A stretch of DNA of 64,000 bases from G965204755 sp965243415 (lineage in GTDB: Bacteria > Acidobacteriota > Vicinamibacteria > Marinacidobacterales > Marinacidobacteraceae), in the NCBI GenBank assembly GCA_965243415.1, contig OZ251549.1, forward strand, positions 3,224,001 to 3,288,000. Direction: 5' to 3'. Positions 8,918-20,801 of this stretch are shown piece by piece. The position numbers and the translations under genes are program-made. The stretch's first letter is position 1; each line of letters opens with the position of its first letter. Below the pieces are notes generated by a model. The model had not been told where the DNA came from. It searched no databases and was given only the letters and a program-made list of their open reading frames with translations.

Positions 8918-9155
8918 AGATGTGCCTGCGCCCCGTGTCGAACTTCTTGGCGTATTTCTTCTCCCGGCGAGGCCAACTCAGTGCGTCAAGCGAGGTCTCG
9001 TAGTGCACCACCCGTCGTTCCTTGGGGTGGTAGCCCACGATGTCGAGTTCGCCCTCCCATCCACCGGCAGACAGTTTGCCGACCCAGATGTTGGTACGCA
9101 GGAGGAATCCCCGCCACCAGAGGTATTCGGCCGTGAGAGACTCGAGGTGGGTCAC
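8667..9155 (-). CDS. Hypothetical protein, possible PD-(D/E)XK-like fold
   Basis: The 162-residue product starts at GTG 9155, with AGGAGA a few bases upstream as a good ribosome site; the longer open frame upstream is an antisense shadow. Residues 20-55 contain WEGELDIVGYHP followed by VVHYETSLD. The spacing of GELDIV and HYET resembles the E-D...ExK core of restriction-endonuclease-like folds, but the usual lysine is replaced, so catalysis is doubtful. It is convergent with, and overlaps, the extension of the preceding ORF. The fold call is an inference only. Confidence 0.55.
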   Translation of the reverse strand: MTHLESLTAEYLWWRGFLLRTNIWVGKLSAGGWEGELDIVGYHPKERRVVHYETSLDALSWPRREKKYAKKFDTGRRHIFKVVFPWLKDSGLPVESVAVLPNRPKDGRTEIGGGRLVTVDELVRDIRHHVSIHPVFGEAIPESYPLLRTIQMTEAGYKKRMK

Positions 9156-9279
9156 CGATGGTTCTCCTGACGAAGAGCGTTGCAAGCGGTGGTCACGGCC
9201 CGGTCTCGGCCGACCCCACAGAACGGGTAGTGCGACGGAACTGCTGGCGAGGGGGGGCGGCGGGGCCACCGGAGAAGAC

Positions 9280-10242
9280 TCACGGAGGGTCCACATCCAC
9301 ATCGGTGTTGCCGGAGGGGCGGGAGTAGAGCACCCGGGCGTGGAAGATGTCCCATTCGGTGAAGTGGGGGGGCTCCAATTCGCCACTGTAAACCATATGG
9401 GAAGGGCGGTGGCCGTCGAGGGGGTGGTAGAGGCCGAGGACATGGCCGATCTCGTGGTGGACGGCGTAGGTCTCTTCGAGGTGGCGGAAGACGACCACAT
9501 TCGCCGGGCCTCCCACGCGGAAGGCGAAGGCGGGGGCGCTCCGGGGGGGATCCACGAACTCGGCGGTGTTCCAGCGCAGGACGACCGTTCCCGGGGTCAG
9601 GTCGGCGGGCGGTGAATCCGTCGCGGTGACGCGCTCGCCGGTGAACCGTCCGCCGGTCAGCAGTTTCACGGTGACCCCGATGGCCTCCCGGACGAAGGCG
9701 ACGGTGTCGTCCGGGATCGCGTCGCCGGTAGTGGGTTCGGGGCGGGTGTCTATGAAGAACTCGGGTTCGGTGTGCCAGCGGGTCAGCGGTTCGAGGGTTC
9801 CGCCGCCGGCGCCGTTCCGGACCAGTTCCCGGTAGAAGTCGAGGTTCCAGCGCCCGCCTTCGGGTATCACATCGAGCGCCGCCGCGTCGTTCGGAGCGCG
9901 GACGGTGGTGGTCCGGCTCACGAATCCCGGCGCGGAGATCGTCAGGCGATGGTCCCCGGCCGGGAGCGTCAGTCCGAAGACGCCTCCGGCTCCGGAACGG
10001 GCGCTCACGCCGCCGGCGGTCAGGGTCGCGCCCGACACCGGCGCCCCGGTCACGGTGGCGGTGAGGACGCCGCGGTAGGTCGCCGAAGCGGAAGGCGGCG
10101 CCGGGGAGACCGGAGGAGCCGGCGCCCCCGACCCCTCCCCTCCCCCGCCGCAACCGGCGGCGGCGACCAGGGCGAGGAGCGCCGCCGCGAGACCGGTTGC
10201 TACCGACCGCGCCGCTCCGGCGGGCCTCGCCACGGGAGCCAT
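9280..10242 (-). CDS. Lipoprotein with metzincin-type zinc-protease domain and carboxypeptidase-regulatory-like domain
   Basis: The 320-residue product starts at ATG 10242, overlapping the symporter stop by 1 nt (TGATG). A hydrophobic leader ends in a lipobox-like AAAGCGGGG (residues about 25-33), so it is probably a lipoprotein. An Ala/Pro/Ser-rich linker is followed by an Ig-like CarboxypepD_reg domain (residues about 55-115: VTGAPVSGATL...GFVSRTTTV), then a zincin domain with HEIGHVLGLYHPLDGH (about residue 265) and a possible Met-turn (SHMVYSG). It is a third metzincin in the window beside the two at 25-28 kb. Substrate is unknown. The 124-bp gap downstream shows nothing. Confidence 0.82.
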   Translation of the reverse strand: MAPVARPAGAARSVATGLAAALLALVAAAGCGGGGEGSGAPAPPVSPAPPSASATYRGVLTATVTGAPVSGATLTAGGVSARSGAGGVFGLTLPAGDHRLTISAPGFVSRTTTVRAPNDAAALDVIPEGGRWNLDFYRELVRNGAGGGTLEPLTRWHTEPEFFIDTRPEPTTGDAIPDDTVAFVREAIGVTVKLLTGGRFTGERVTATDSPPADLTPGTVVLRWNTAEFVDPPRSAPAFAFRVGGPANVVVFRHLEETYAVHHEIGHVLGLYHPLDGHRPSHMVYSGELEPPHFTEWDIFHARVLYSRPSGNTDVDVDPP

Positions 10243-11495
10243 CACTTCGTCGCGAGCGCAGCCCCCTCCTCCGCGGACCCGCCCCCGACGGGGCGGACCT
10301 CCCGGGTCAGGGCGCCGGTGACGACCGCGTTCGCGAACTGGCCCATGAGGTTCCCGCTGGTCCGCAGGTGGTCGAGAGGCCGATCCATGGCGAAGACCAG
10401 GGCCGAGAGGTGCACCGGGAGCCCCATGGCGTCGAGCAGGATGGTCAGGTTCACGAAACTCGCCGCCGGGACCGCGGAGACCGCCAGCGAACTCAGGATC
10501 GCCGTGAACCAGAGGATCCCCAGATCGCCCACGCCGAGCGCGTTCCCGGACAACTGGGCGATGCAGACCACGGAGACCACCTGGTAGATCCCGCTGGAGT
10601 CCCGCCCCACGGCGGCGCCGAAGGGCAGCGCGAACCCGGCCACCCGCTCGGAGATCCGGGTTTCCCGTGGAACCGAGGCCATGGAGACCGGGAGCGCCGC
10701 CGCGGTGGAGAGGGCGGCGAAGGCAATCGGCAGCGGTTCGCGGAGCGCCCGGAGGTAGTCCCGGTAGCGCTGGCGGGCGAGGAAGCGGATCAGGGAGCCG
10801 TGCACCCCGAAGACCTGGACCAGAGTCGCGAGGAGCACGACGACGAAGTACCAGGCGAGCGTTCCCAGGATCTCGAGGCCGGAACGACCCACCACCGCCG
10901 CCAGGATGGCGAAGACGCCGAACGGGGAGAGCCGGACCACCCAGTGGACGACCCGGTAGAGCAGGTCGTGGGCGCCGCGCAGGACCTCCACCACCGGGCG
11001 CAGGCGCTCCCTCCCGACCGCGTTCACCGCCAGCCCGAAGACGATGGCCAGGAACAGGATCTGGAGCACATCGCCCTCGACGAAGGCCCCGACCACATTC
11101 CGGGGGACGATCCCGAAGAGGATGTCGAGCGCCGAGCGCGGCTCCCCGGCGTGTTCCGGGGCGGCGAACCCCTCCCCGAGTGACTGCACCGCCTCGGCGC
11201 CCGCGCCCCGGCCCGGCCCCAGCAGGACGCCGAAAGTGATCCCGACGGCGAGGGCGATCCCCAGGGTGGCGAGGTTGTAGGCCACCGCGCGGGCCCCGAT
11301 GCGCCCGGCGGCGCGGCCCTCGGCGCCGATGAGGGCGAAGGAGAGCGTCACGAAGATGAGCGGCGCCACGAGCATCCGCAGCAACTGGACGAAGAGGTCC
11401 GCCACCGGCTGCAGCGCCGCCGCGTTCTCGCCCAGGACGAGGCCGGCGACGATCCCGAGGACCGCCCCCAGGAAGACCTGAAGGTGGAGAGGCAC
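10242..11495 (-). CDS. Dicarboxylate/amino acid:cation symporter (DAACS family)
   Basis: The 417-residue inner-membrane carrier resembles GltP/DctA. Its hydrophobic pattern suggests the usual eight helices plus two hairpins. Family blocks are the N-terminal LHLQVFLGAVLGIVAGL, the serine-rich AALSTAAALPVSM, PFGAAVGRDSSGIYQVV, and LLDAMGLPVHLSALVFAMDRPLDHLRTSGN near the C-terminus. It should co-transport a C4-dicarboxylate or acidic amino acid with Na+ or H+; the substrate cannot be told. The GTG at 11495 gives the family's normal N-terminus; the longer open frame upstream is antisense to metH. It is transcribed divergently from metH and coupled to the downstream lipoprotein gene. Confidence 0.9.
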   Translation of the reverse strand: MPLHLQVFLGAVLGIVAGLVLGENAAALQPVADLFVQLLRMLVAPLIFVTLSFALIGAEGRAAGRIGARAVAYNLATLGIALAVGITFGVLLGPGRGAGAEAVQSLGEGFAAPEHAGEPRSALDILFGIVPRNVVGAFVEGDVLQILFLAIVFGLAVNAVGRERLRPVVEVLRGAHDLLYRVVHWVVRLSPFGVFAILAAVVGRSGLEILGTLAWYFVVVLLATLVQVFGVHGSLIRFLARQRYRDYLRALREPLPIAFAALSTAAALPVSMASVPRETRISERVAGFALPFGAAVGRDSSGIYQVVSVVCIAQLSGNALGVGDLGILWFTAILSSLAVSAVPAASFVNLTILLDAMGLPVHLSALVFAMDRPLDHLRTSGNLMGQFANAVVTGALTREVRPVGGGSAEEGAALATK

Positions 11496-11626
11496 GGTGC
11501 GGATTAAAGCCGGCGGCTCCGGGCGCGGTTCGCAACGGGACGGTTCCGCGGTTTCCGCGAGCAGCCCCCTGCCCCGCGCCCCGGGCCCGGAGTCGGTTCC
11601 GCTGCGGCTGCCCCGGGGCCCGAACC

Positions 11627-11632
11627 TATGCT
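11627..11632 (+). promoter_or_regulatory. -10-like box TATGCT before metH
   Basis: TATGCT ends 11 nt before the metH GTG at 11644, the same spacing as before argS and the metF-like gene. There is no room for a cobalamin riboswitch between box and start, and no B12-box was recognised in the 148-bp divergent gap. Confidence 0.4.
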
Positions 11633-11643
11633 TTCCGCCGCCC

Positions 11644-15300
<3,657 letters not shown>

Positions 15301-15315
15301 ACGGACCGGACCGCC

Positions 15316-15795
15316 TCAGTCGGTCGGCGTGTCGGTCCGAGTCTCGTCGGAGGCGAGAGGCAGGAACACCGCGGCGCTCGCGAGTTCCTGAGCGTGACTC
15401 CGCAGCACGTTGTCTCGCTCCTCCGCTGTCGTTCCGGACATCGGAATGCGGATGTCTGCGTGGAACGGGTTCTCATCACTGGGCGTTGCGACGACCGATC
15501 TGCCGTTCCGGACCGCCGAGGCATGCGTGACGACACCCCATCCGTGAAAACGCCGTCCGGGGCCGCGACGCAGGGCGTTGCCGCGCCCGATCTCAGCGAG
15601 ACGGACGAACGGCGCCACGTCCACGCGATCGACGGAGAGCGCCAAGGGCGAACTGGTGTCGTGGAACGCACGGTAGTTGACGGCTCCTGCACCGGCGCGG
15701 CGGCGGATCTGTTTGCTCGAAAAGATCTCCCGCCCGAGGCGCTCCTGATCGCCGACCTGGGGACTGACTCCTCCGTCAACTCGACGGGACGACAC
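15316..15795 (-). CDS. Hypothetical protein, third gene of an overlapping three-gene operon
   Basis: The 159-residue product is unrecognised. GTG 15795 overlaps the end of the upstream gene by 20 nt. The sequence is soluble in character, with VNYRAFHDTSSPLALS, a VRLAEIGRGNALRRGPGRRFHGWGVVTHA middle section and a conserved-looking FHADIRIPMS followed by a helix with LRSHAQELASAAVFLP. No catalytic motif stands out. Base composition and codon choice are less GC-biased than in metH, which fits acquired DNA. The gene is convergent with metH, only 15 nt away. Confidence 0.6.
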   Translation of the reverse strand: MSSRRVDGGVSPQVGDQERLGREIFSSKQIRRRAGAGAVNYRAFHDTSSPLALSVDRVDVAPFVRLAEIGRGNALRRGPGRRFHGWGVVTHASAVRNGRSVVATPSDENPFHADIRIPMSGTTAEERDNVLRSHAQELASAAVFLPLASDETRTDTPTD

Positions 15796-16303
15796 CCGCC
15801 CTCTCCAAGCCCCGCCAACCGATCGCCTCCATCATCAGTTGCCACCTCGGGAAGCGTCCCCAAGCGGACCGTCCGGCGATGAACTCGTTGTAACTGGCGG
15901 ATCCGTCCTTCTCGACGACGAAGAGGACCCGATTGCGTCCGACGCCGGCGAACTCGACACCGACAGCCTGGGCCGGGTCATCCACCACGCCGGGAACGCT
16001 GTCAACCGTCCTGGCCAATGCTCGGAGAAGCGCGATGGCGGCCGTGAGCGCTTCGTCCGTCGGAATCGGCCCGTCCACTTCGATGCCGCGACGGATGTCA
16101 TCGAGCGCAGTCAGAGCGTCTCTCAACCACCCCCTCTCTCCGGTTTGCGTGTCCTCGACGAGGTCCGGGCTCAGCGACCAGTCGGCCGTGCCCGCGGTCA
16201 AGGGGTGACGGGAGTCGTACGAGGAGAAACGGAGGTGCTGCGATGGCCGGGGGTCGGTGCGACGCACCACGGTTTCTTCAGTCGCCAGCATCGGGATCGT
16301 CAC
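15776..16303 (-). CDS. Hypothetical protein, second gene of the three-gene operon
   Basis: The 175-residue protein has no recognised family. It is soluble and acidic in its first half, with a helix around ALTALDDIRRGIEV and ALTAAIALLRALARTVDSVPG, then a beta-rich part (VGVEFAGVGRNRVLFVVEKDGSASYNEF) that could be a small sandwich domain. GTG 16303 overlaps the upstream gene by 26 nt; an ATG at 16291 is an alternative start. The downstream overlap is 20 nt. Such tight overlap suggests stoichiometric expression of the three products. Confidence 0.62.
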   Translation of the reverse strand: MTIPMLATEETVVRRTDPRPSQHLRFSSYDSRHPLTAGTADWSLSPDLVEDTQTGERGWLRDALTALDDIRRGIEVDGPIPTDEALTAAIALLRALARTVDSVPGVVDDPAQAVGVEFAGVGRNRVLFVVEKDGSASYNEFIAGRSAWGRFPRWQLMMEAIGWRGLERAGVVPSS

Positions 16304-16661
16304 CGGGTGAAGGGATCGTCGTGATCCGGTAGCGGGCGCGGTCCTCCGGGGAGAGTGTGGCCAGGCACTTCAACAGGTCGCGCGCGATCTTGAGTGCCTG
16401 ATAGGGCGACAGGAAAGCCTCGAATTCCCGGGTCATCTCTTCGGTCCCGTGGATGTCGAACTGATGTCCTCCGGGCTCGGAGGCATCCTTCCTCCGCATC
16501 CGGTCCCAGTCCAGGTGGCGGCGAACCAGATTCACTACAATTGAGGTGCTCGCGCCGTCCGACTGGGCGTGGACGATGGCGTTGTCGATGGGAGCAGCCC
16601 GGAATCGGGCGCTTCTGCGGACACGCAGTTCGTTCGGAGCTGCCTCTCGTTCGGTCGTCAT
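16278..16661 (-). CDS. Hypothetical protein, first gene of the three-gene operon
   Basis: The 127-residue product begins at ATG 16661, with GGGAG about 5 nt upstream; a longer frame to 16748 exists but the internal start has the better ribosome site. The sequence contains a strand-rich FRAAPIDNAIVHAQSDGASTSIVVNLV segment and a C-terminal helix pair (ALKIARDLLKCLATLSPEDRARY). No known family was recognised. It leads an overlapping operon with the genes at 16303 and 15795. The roughly 200 bp upstream, to 16875, show no other gene. Confidence 0.62.
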   Translation of the reverse strand: MTTEREAAPNELRVRRSARFRAAPIDNAIVHAQSDGASTSIVVNLVRRHLDWDRMRRKDASEPGGHQFDIHGTEEMTREFEAFLSPYQALKIARDLLKCLATLSPEDRARYRITTIPSPGDDPDAGD

Positions 16662-16874
16662 CGGATACTCCCGGCCGATCTCACCTGACCCCGGATCGGC
16701 GCCACTCCGTGCGGACGCGCCCTCGCGGGAGAGCGCAGGATAGCGCACGAGTTGCCCCGAGATGGGTCGAACGCCGCGCGGAGCCCCGTGCTTCGTGCGG
16801 GGAAACAGGAGCGCAGGTCGTTCTCGGGAGCGCCCGAAGAGGGCCCCGACGCCCCGGAGAAGTCTGCACTTCGC

Positions 16875-17333
16875 TCAGGGTTCGGAAGGTCCGGTCGAGG
16901 TCAGGGTGATCCGGTGTTTCTCGACAGGTCGGCCGGCGACGAGATGGCCCTGGATCACTTCCTCGAGGGCGCCGGGATCCAAGCCGGCGTACCAGACGCC
17001 TTCCGGGTACACGACGCCCACGGGGCCGCCGGCGCAAACGCGGAGACAGGCGGCCTTCGTCCGGGCGACCGTGCCCCCGGGGTTCGGGCCGGCGGTGAGG
17101 CCGAGTTCGTCCAGGCGGCGCTTGAGGTAGGCCCAGGACTGCCGAGCCTGCTCCGGGGCGCAGCACTTCGGGGTGGCGGCGTCGCAGCAGAGGAACAGGT
17201 GGCGCCGGATGCGGACGACGCCGATCTCCTCCGCCCGCCGGGCGGCAGCCAAGCGGGAGTCGGTGGGTTCGGGGTCGGCGGCGCGACGCTCGCCGGGTCC
17301 GCGGGCCGGGGGACTGGCGGGGTCGGCCGCCAT
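16875..17333 (-). CDS. Thioredoxin-like [2Fe-2S] ferredoxin
   Basis: The 152-residue protein resembles the small (2Fe-2S) ferredoxins with a thioredoxin-like fold. Its core is RHLFLCCDAATPKCC (first Cys pair region, about residues 43-57) and ACLRVCAGGPVGVVYPEGVWY (second Cys pair, about residues 97-117), giving the four cluster ligands. It is followed by the usual LEEVIQGHLVAGRPVE tail. The N-terminal ~40 residues are Pro/Ala-rich and atypical. ATG 17333 overlaps the msrA stop by 1 nt (TGATG), so the two are translationally coupled. An electron-donor role toward a redox partner is likely, but the partner is unknown. Confidence 0.85.
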   Translation of the reverse strand: MAADPASPPARGPGERRAADPEPTDSRLAAARRAEEIGVVRIRRHLFLCCDAATPKCCAPEQARQSWAYLKRRLDELGLTAGPNPGGTVARTKAACLRVCAGGPVGVVYPEGVWYAGLDPGALEEVIQGHLVAGRPVEKHRITLTSTGPSEP

Positions 17334-17911
17334 CAGACGGCGGCGCCCACCGGACAGGACACTCCGGTGCCCCGGATTCCGCAGTAGCCGTCGGGGTTCT
17401 TCGCCAGGTACTGCTGGTGGTACTCCTCGGCGTAGTAGAAGGGCGGCGCATCCTCGATCTCGGTGGTGACGGCGCCGTAGCCGGCGGCGCGCAGGCGGTC
17501 GGCGTAGTCGCTCCGGGACTCCTCGGCCAGGCGGCGCTGTTCCGGGGTCGCCGGGTAGATCGCGGAGCGGTACTGGGTGCCGATGTCGTTCCCCTGCCGC
17601 ATCCCCTGGGTCGGGTCGTGGTTCTCCCAGAAGACTCGCAGGAGGTCGGCGTAGGACCTCCGGGCCGGGTCGAAGACCACGCGGACGGTCTCGGCGTGCC
17701 CGGTGCGGCCGGTGCAGACCTCCCGGTAGGTCGGGTTCGGCGTCACGCCCCCGGCGTAGCCCACCGAGGTGGAGTGGACGCCGTCCAGTTGCCAGAACAG
17801 CCGCTCGCACCCCCAGAAACACCCGAACGCGAAGAACGCCTCCTCCAGTCCACCGGGCCACGGCGGCGCGAGCGGCGTCCCCAGCACGAAGTGGGCGTCC
17901 GGGATGGCCAT
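17333..17911 (-). CDS. msrA: Peptide methionine (S)-S-oxide reductase MsrA
   Basis: The 192-residue enzyme reduces methionine-S-sulfoxide in proteins. The nucleophilic cysteine lies in FGCFWGCE (Cys31), followed by GVHSTSVGYAGG, HAETVRVVFDP, FWENHDPTQ and the C-terminal YHQQYLAKNPDGYCG with a likely resolving Cys. ATG 17911 has AAAGGATC just upstream as ribosome site; a longer frame to 17974 is possible but weaker. The coupled downstream ferredoxin suggests a redox-stress pair. No msrB is visible in the window. Confidence 0.95.
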   Translation of the reverse strand: MAIPDAHFVLGTPLAPPWPGGLEEAFFAFGCFWGCERLFWQLDGVHSTSVGYAGGVTPNPTYREVCTGRTGHAETVRVVFDPARRSYADLLRVFWENHDPTQGMRQGNDIGTQYRSAIYPATPEQRRLAEESRSDYADRLRAAGYGAVTTEIEDAPPFYYAEEYHQQYLAKNPDGYCGIRGTGVSCPVGAAV

Positions 17912-18037
17912 CGGATCCTTTCTCCCCGGCAGAGTCGGGCCGGGCAAGCGAACCTTTGATTCGATGGTCAGCACGGGCAGATTCCGAGGGGCAGGCCGAC
18001 GCAGTGTACCTCGGATGTTGTCCCGGGACCGGCTCGG

Positions 18038-18898
18038 CTACGACGTGGTGTCCCGCCTCGCGATCTCTCCGATCGGACCGGGCCAGCCGTACGCCACACA
18101 GCCAGCCGGGAAGTCCAAGTCGTCTGGGCTCGCCTCCTTGTCGAATCGAACCAGATCCATCTTCCACGCTTCAGACCTTGCCTGAAACGCCGCCCAAGCG
18201 GAGATCAACGCATCCCATTCGTGCGAGTTCTCCGTCAGATCTGCGCTCTCCGCGTCACCAGACGGCAAGTGAATCGCATCAGCAAGAAACTGGTTCATCG
18301 CTTGACGGCACCTACGAAACTCTTCGAGTCTTCTCGGGTAGTCAACATCGCGTCGCCGAGTGAATTCCTCAGCACTTTCGTTTCTCTTCGGTCTCGCAGG
18401 CTTGGTCGGCTCTTCCGGGTAGCGATACTTGTTCTTTTTCCCGGCGGGCTGGAGAGCGAAGTACAGCACTTTCGGATGGGTCTCGGTTGCGTACATGTCG
18501 ACGCGCTTCCGCAGTTTCCGCAACACGAATATGCCGTTGACGGACATCGCGCTGTAGAGACTGTTGGGGGTTGCGACGCTGTTGCGGACGGCCCCATAGC
18601 GTTCTGCCAGATGCTGGTCAGCCTTCCGCCAGCCGGACTTGCCCGACGACCAGTAGGTCAGGGTGTCGATGCCGATTCCCTCTACTGGCCCGAACTCCGG
18701 CTTGCTGCTTTCGCCACACTTGATCGCTTTCCTGGCCATCCGATCCAAGAACCATCGCAGGGCGCGACCGGTCGTCTGCGCGGTGTCACACGCTGCCGAC
18801 AGGACTATTCCCGACACGACGCGGATGGCGGCGACGCCGTGGCGGTCGTTGCCGCCGGGGTCGTAGCCGAGGAAGCAGCCGGTCAGGTCGGTGGTCAT
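18038..18898 (-). CDS. DUF429-like predicted RNase H-fold protein
   Basis: The 286-residue product from ATG 18898 starts FLGYDPGGNDRHGVAAI, which resembles the first strand and Asp of DUF429 proteins. A GIDTLTYWSSGKSGWRKADQHLAERYG segment (about residues 75-100) matches the second conserved region, and SHEWDALISAWAAF near residue 235 could supply the last acidic residue of an RNase H-like site. The molecular role of the family is unknown. The gene is clearly lower in GC than its neighbours and uses A/T-ending codons freely, a sign of recent transfer. The longer frame to 19108 is less likely. Confidence 0.65.
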   Translation of the reverse strand: MTTDLTGCFLGYDPGGNDRHGVAAIRVVSGIVLSAACDTAQTTGRALRWFLDRMARKAIKCGESSKPEFGPVEGIGIDTLTYWSSGKSGWRKADQHLAERYGAVRNSVATPNSLYSAMSVNGIFVLRKLRKRVDMYATETHPKVLYFALQPAGKKNKYRYPEEPTKPARPKRNESAEEFTRRRDVDYPRRLEEFRRCRQAMNQFLADAIHLPSGDAESADLTENSHEWDALISAWAAFQARSEAWKMDLVRFDKEASPDDLDFPAGCVAYGWPGPIGEIARRDTTS

Positions 18899-19027
18899 GC
18901 GCTTGTCCTCCGTGAGCGGGGGCGGTCGATGCGTCGGCGTGGATGGCCCAAGTCGCGTGGGTCGGCGAAACCACACCCGCGCTCGGACCATACCGGACCG
19001 GTACCGGAAGCAGGCGGTGGGTTCGTA

Positions 19028-19480
19028 TGCCGGCTTCGCCGGTGCGCTCCGAGATCGTCGATCGGGCGCGGGAGGACGCCCGCGTTCGTGGCCGCTTTGA
19101 CTCGCCACCGGCGCGACGGAACCGGCCGGGCGGATCGGAGAGGTTCTGAGTCCGGGAGCGAGGAATGCGAAAGGGCGCTTCGGCAGAATCGGGGGCCGCC
19201 GCCGTGCGAGGCTTGGGCGACCAAGATCGGGCGCGTGCTGGCGGAAAGCTGCTGCGCCCGGCGCCGGCTCCCACCCCGGCAGGGGATGCGGCCGCGTCGT
19301 GTCGCTGCTTCCCTTCGGTAGAGGGAACGAAGCCCGTCCCGTCGGCGCGGTACTCGCGCTCGCGCCCCGGAACGATCCGCTCCGCAGTCGGCTCTCGTCG
19401 CCGGGAACGGCATCGTCAGCGAGCCCGCGGAGTGCGCCCCGGCGACCTCGGCGGACTGACCTTCCCGGGGCGATGCGGCG
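19028..19480 (+). pseudogene. Decayed 5' part of an aldehyde dehydrogenase gene, paralogous to the gene at 59780
   Basis: Over about 450 bp the DNA follows the first ~430 bp of the intact gene at 59780, but with frameshifts and stops. Shared islands include TTCGCCGGTG before the start, GAGATCGTCGA, GGGCGCGGGA, GACTCGCC, and a later GCCGGGAAC followed by a run matching the gene's NTVVIKPSEFAPAT region. Translated fragments read SEIVDRARED and GRFDSPPARRNR against SEIVERARES and LLDSPPARRDR. The remaining two-thirds of the gene is missing. It is a broken remnant and cannot encode a dehydrogenase. Confidence 0.8.
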
Positions 19481-19493
19481 GCGGAAGCACCGG

Positions 19494-20801
19494 CTACGCC
19501 GACGCCATGCGGGCGAGGAGGGGCCAGAAGCCGAGTTGCTCCACGGCGTGGCTGCGGTAGATGCCGAGTCCGTCCACCCCGGCCTCCCGGGCGGCCTCCG
19601 CCGCCGCCGTCATCGCCTCCGCGGTCTGCAGGCTGCCGGGGTGGTAGCAGGAGAACTCGGCGACCACCGGGACCCGCCCCGTCACCGTCTCCACCATCTG
19701 CCGGCAGCGGCGGGCGATGGTCTCGAGGTCCGTCGTCGAGCGGAACCACAGGTGCATCTCGTCCACGAGCCCCTGCCCTACCCAGGAGGGCCAGTCCTGC
19801 ATGGCTGGGAGGTAGCCCTCCAACTCCCGGTCGATGACGGTGGCAGTGAAGACCGCGTCCGGGCGCTCCCGCTTCACCGCGTCCCGGAGGTCGCGCACCA
19901 TCCCGGTCCAGAGATCGGCGCGGAAGCGCACCCATTCCGGGTCGCCGTTGGGGATCCCGAAGGGGTCCCGCCCGGCCGCCTCCCGGAAGGCGGAGGCGAT
20001 GGACTCCTCGTAGCCGTCCACCGAGACGCCGTCCGCGTCCTCGTTGATCGAGACGAACTCCGCCTGGATGCCGCGGGCCCCGCTCGAGCGGAGGAGCGCC
20101 GTGAACGCCTCCGCTTCGTGGCGGCGGCCCTCGGGCCGTCCCGGACTCAGGAACACTTTCTCCCAGGGCTCCATCTCGTCGCTCAGCGTCCGGTTCCGGT
20201 GCCGATGCTCCGGGTGCTCCCGCAGGAAGTCGCTGAGGCTCGGGACCCGCCGCGGATGGCTCCAGATCGGCCGGTGGGCGTCGAGCGTCTCCCGGCCCTC
20301 CGGCGTCCCGAAACGCGGGACCATGAAGTTCGCCGACCAGGCGGGGTACATCCGCAGCCCGCCGTGGGACGCCACCGCCTTGTAGGGGTGCACCTCCACT
20401 CCGGCAGCCTCCCCGGCTTCGACGAGTTCCGCGGAAGCCCCCGGCGCGAACACCCGGGAGACCCCGTGGTCGGCGCAGCGGGCGATGTATTCCTCGACCT
20501 CGGTCCGGCCGTCCGGCCCCGGTTCGTGGAGTTCGCCCAGCCCCAGGTCCTGCCCCCAGAGGTTGACGCCGGCGGACAACTCCCTCCGGGCGCCGCCCGA
20601 GGACGCCGCCCCGGCCCCCGGTCCCGATTCCGGCGGGGCGCCGCAGGCCGCCGTGGCCGCCGCTGTGGCCGCGACCGCGCCCCGGAGGAAGTCGCGCCGC
20701 CCGAGACCGTCCGGCTCCGGAGTCCGGTTCCCCGTCTCTTTCCCGGTCTCCCTGCCGGCTCCTCCGGGCGGCCGGCGCGACTCCTCCCCTGCCCCCCTCA
20801 T
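19494..20801 (-). CDS. Tat-exported TIM-barrel-like (glycoside-hydrolase-like) protein
   Basis: The 435-residue product has a twin-arginine signal (DGLGRRDFLRGAVAATAAATAACG, residues about 34-57) with a lipobox-like cysteine at its end. The mature part alternates strands and helices as in a TIM barrel: HGVSRVFAPG, VHPYKAVASHGG, GIQAEFVSINEDADGVS, AVFTATVIDRE, VDEMHLWFRS, VVAEFSCYHPG, GVDGLGIYRSHAVEQ. It looks like the putative glycoside-hydrolase-like exported proteins, with acidic residues E and D at barrel ends, but no GH family can be named. ATG 20801 overlaps the stop of the upstream aminotransferase by 4 nt, so the two are coupled. Confidence 0.7.
   Translation of the reverse strand: MRGAGEESRRPPGGAGRETGKETGNRTPEPDGLGRRDFLRGAVAATAAATAACGAPPESGPGAGAASSGGARRELSAGVNLWGQDLGLGELHEPGPDGRTEVEEYIARCADHGVSRVFAPGASAELVEAGEAAGVEVHPYKAVASHGGLRMYPAWSANFMVPRFGTPEGRETLDAHRPIWSHPRRVPSLSDFLREHPEHRHRNRTLSDEMEPWEKVFLSPGRPEGRRHEAEAFTALLRSSGARGIQAEFVSINEDADGVSVDGYEESIASAFREAAGRDPFGIPNGDPEWVRFRADLWTGMVRDLRDAVKRERPDAVFTATVIDRELEGYLPAMQDWPSWVGQGLVDEMHLWFRSTTDLETIARRCRQMVETVTGRVPVVAEFSCYHPGSLQTAEAMTAAAEAAREAGVDGLGIYRSHAVEQLGFWPLLARMASA

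Noticed and set aside
11496..11643. A cobalamin riboswitch before metH.
   Set aside because: The gap is only 148 bp, no B12-box-like sequence was found, and a -10-like box lies 11 nt before the start, leaving no room for a leader.
15316..16661. The three-gene operon as a toxin-antitoxin system.
   Set aside because: No known toxin or antitoxin fold was recognised, three genes are involved and the proteins are larger than usual. The idea remains untested.
18943..19560. Several small plus-strand ORFs as independent genes.
   Set aside because: They are pieces of the decayed aldehyde dehydrogenase copy in different frames.
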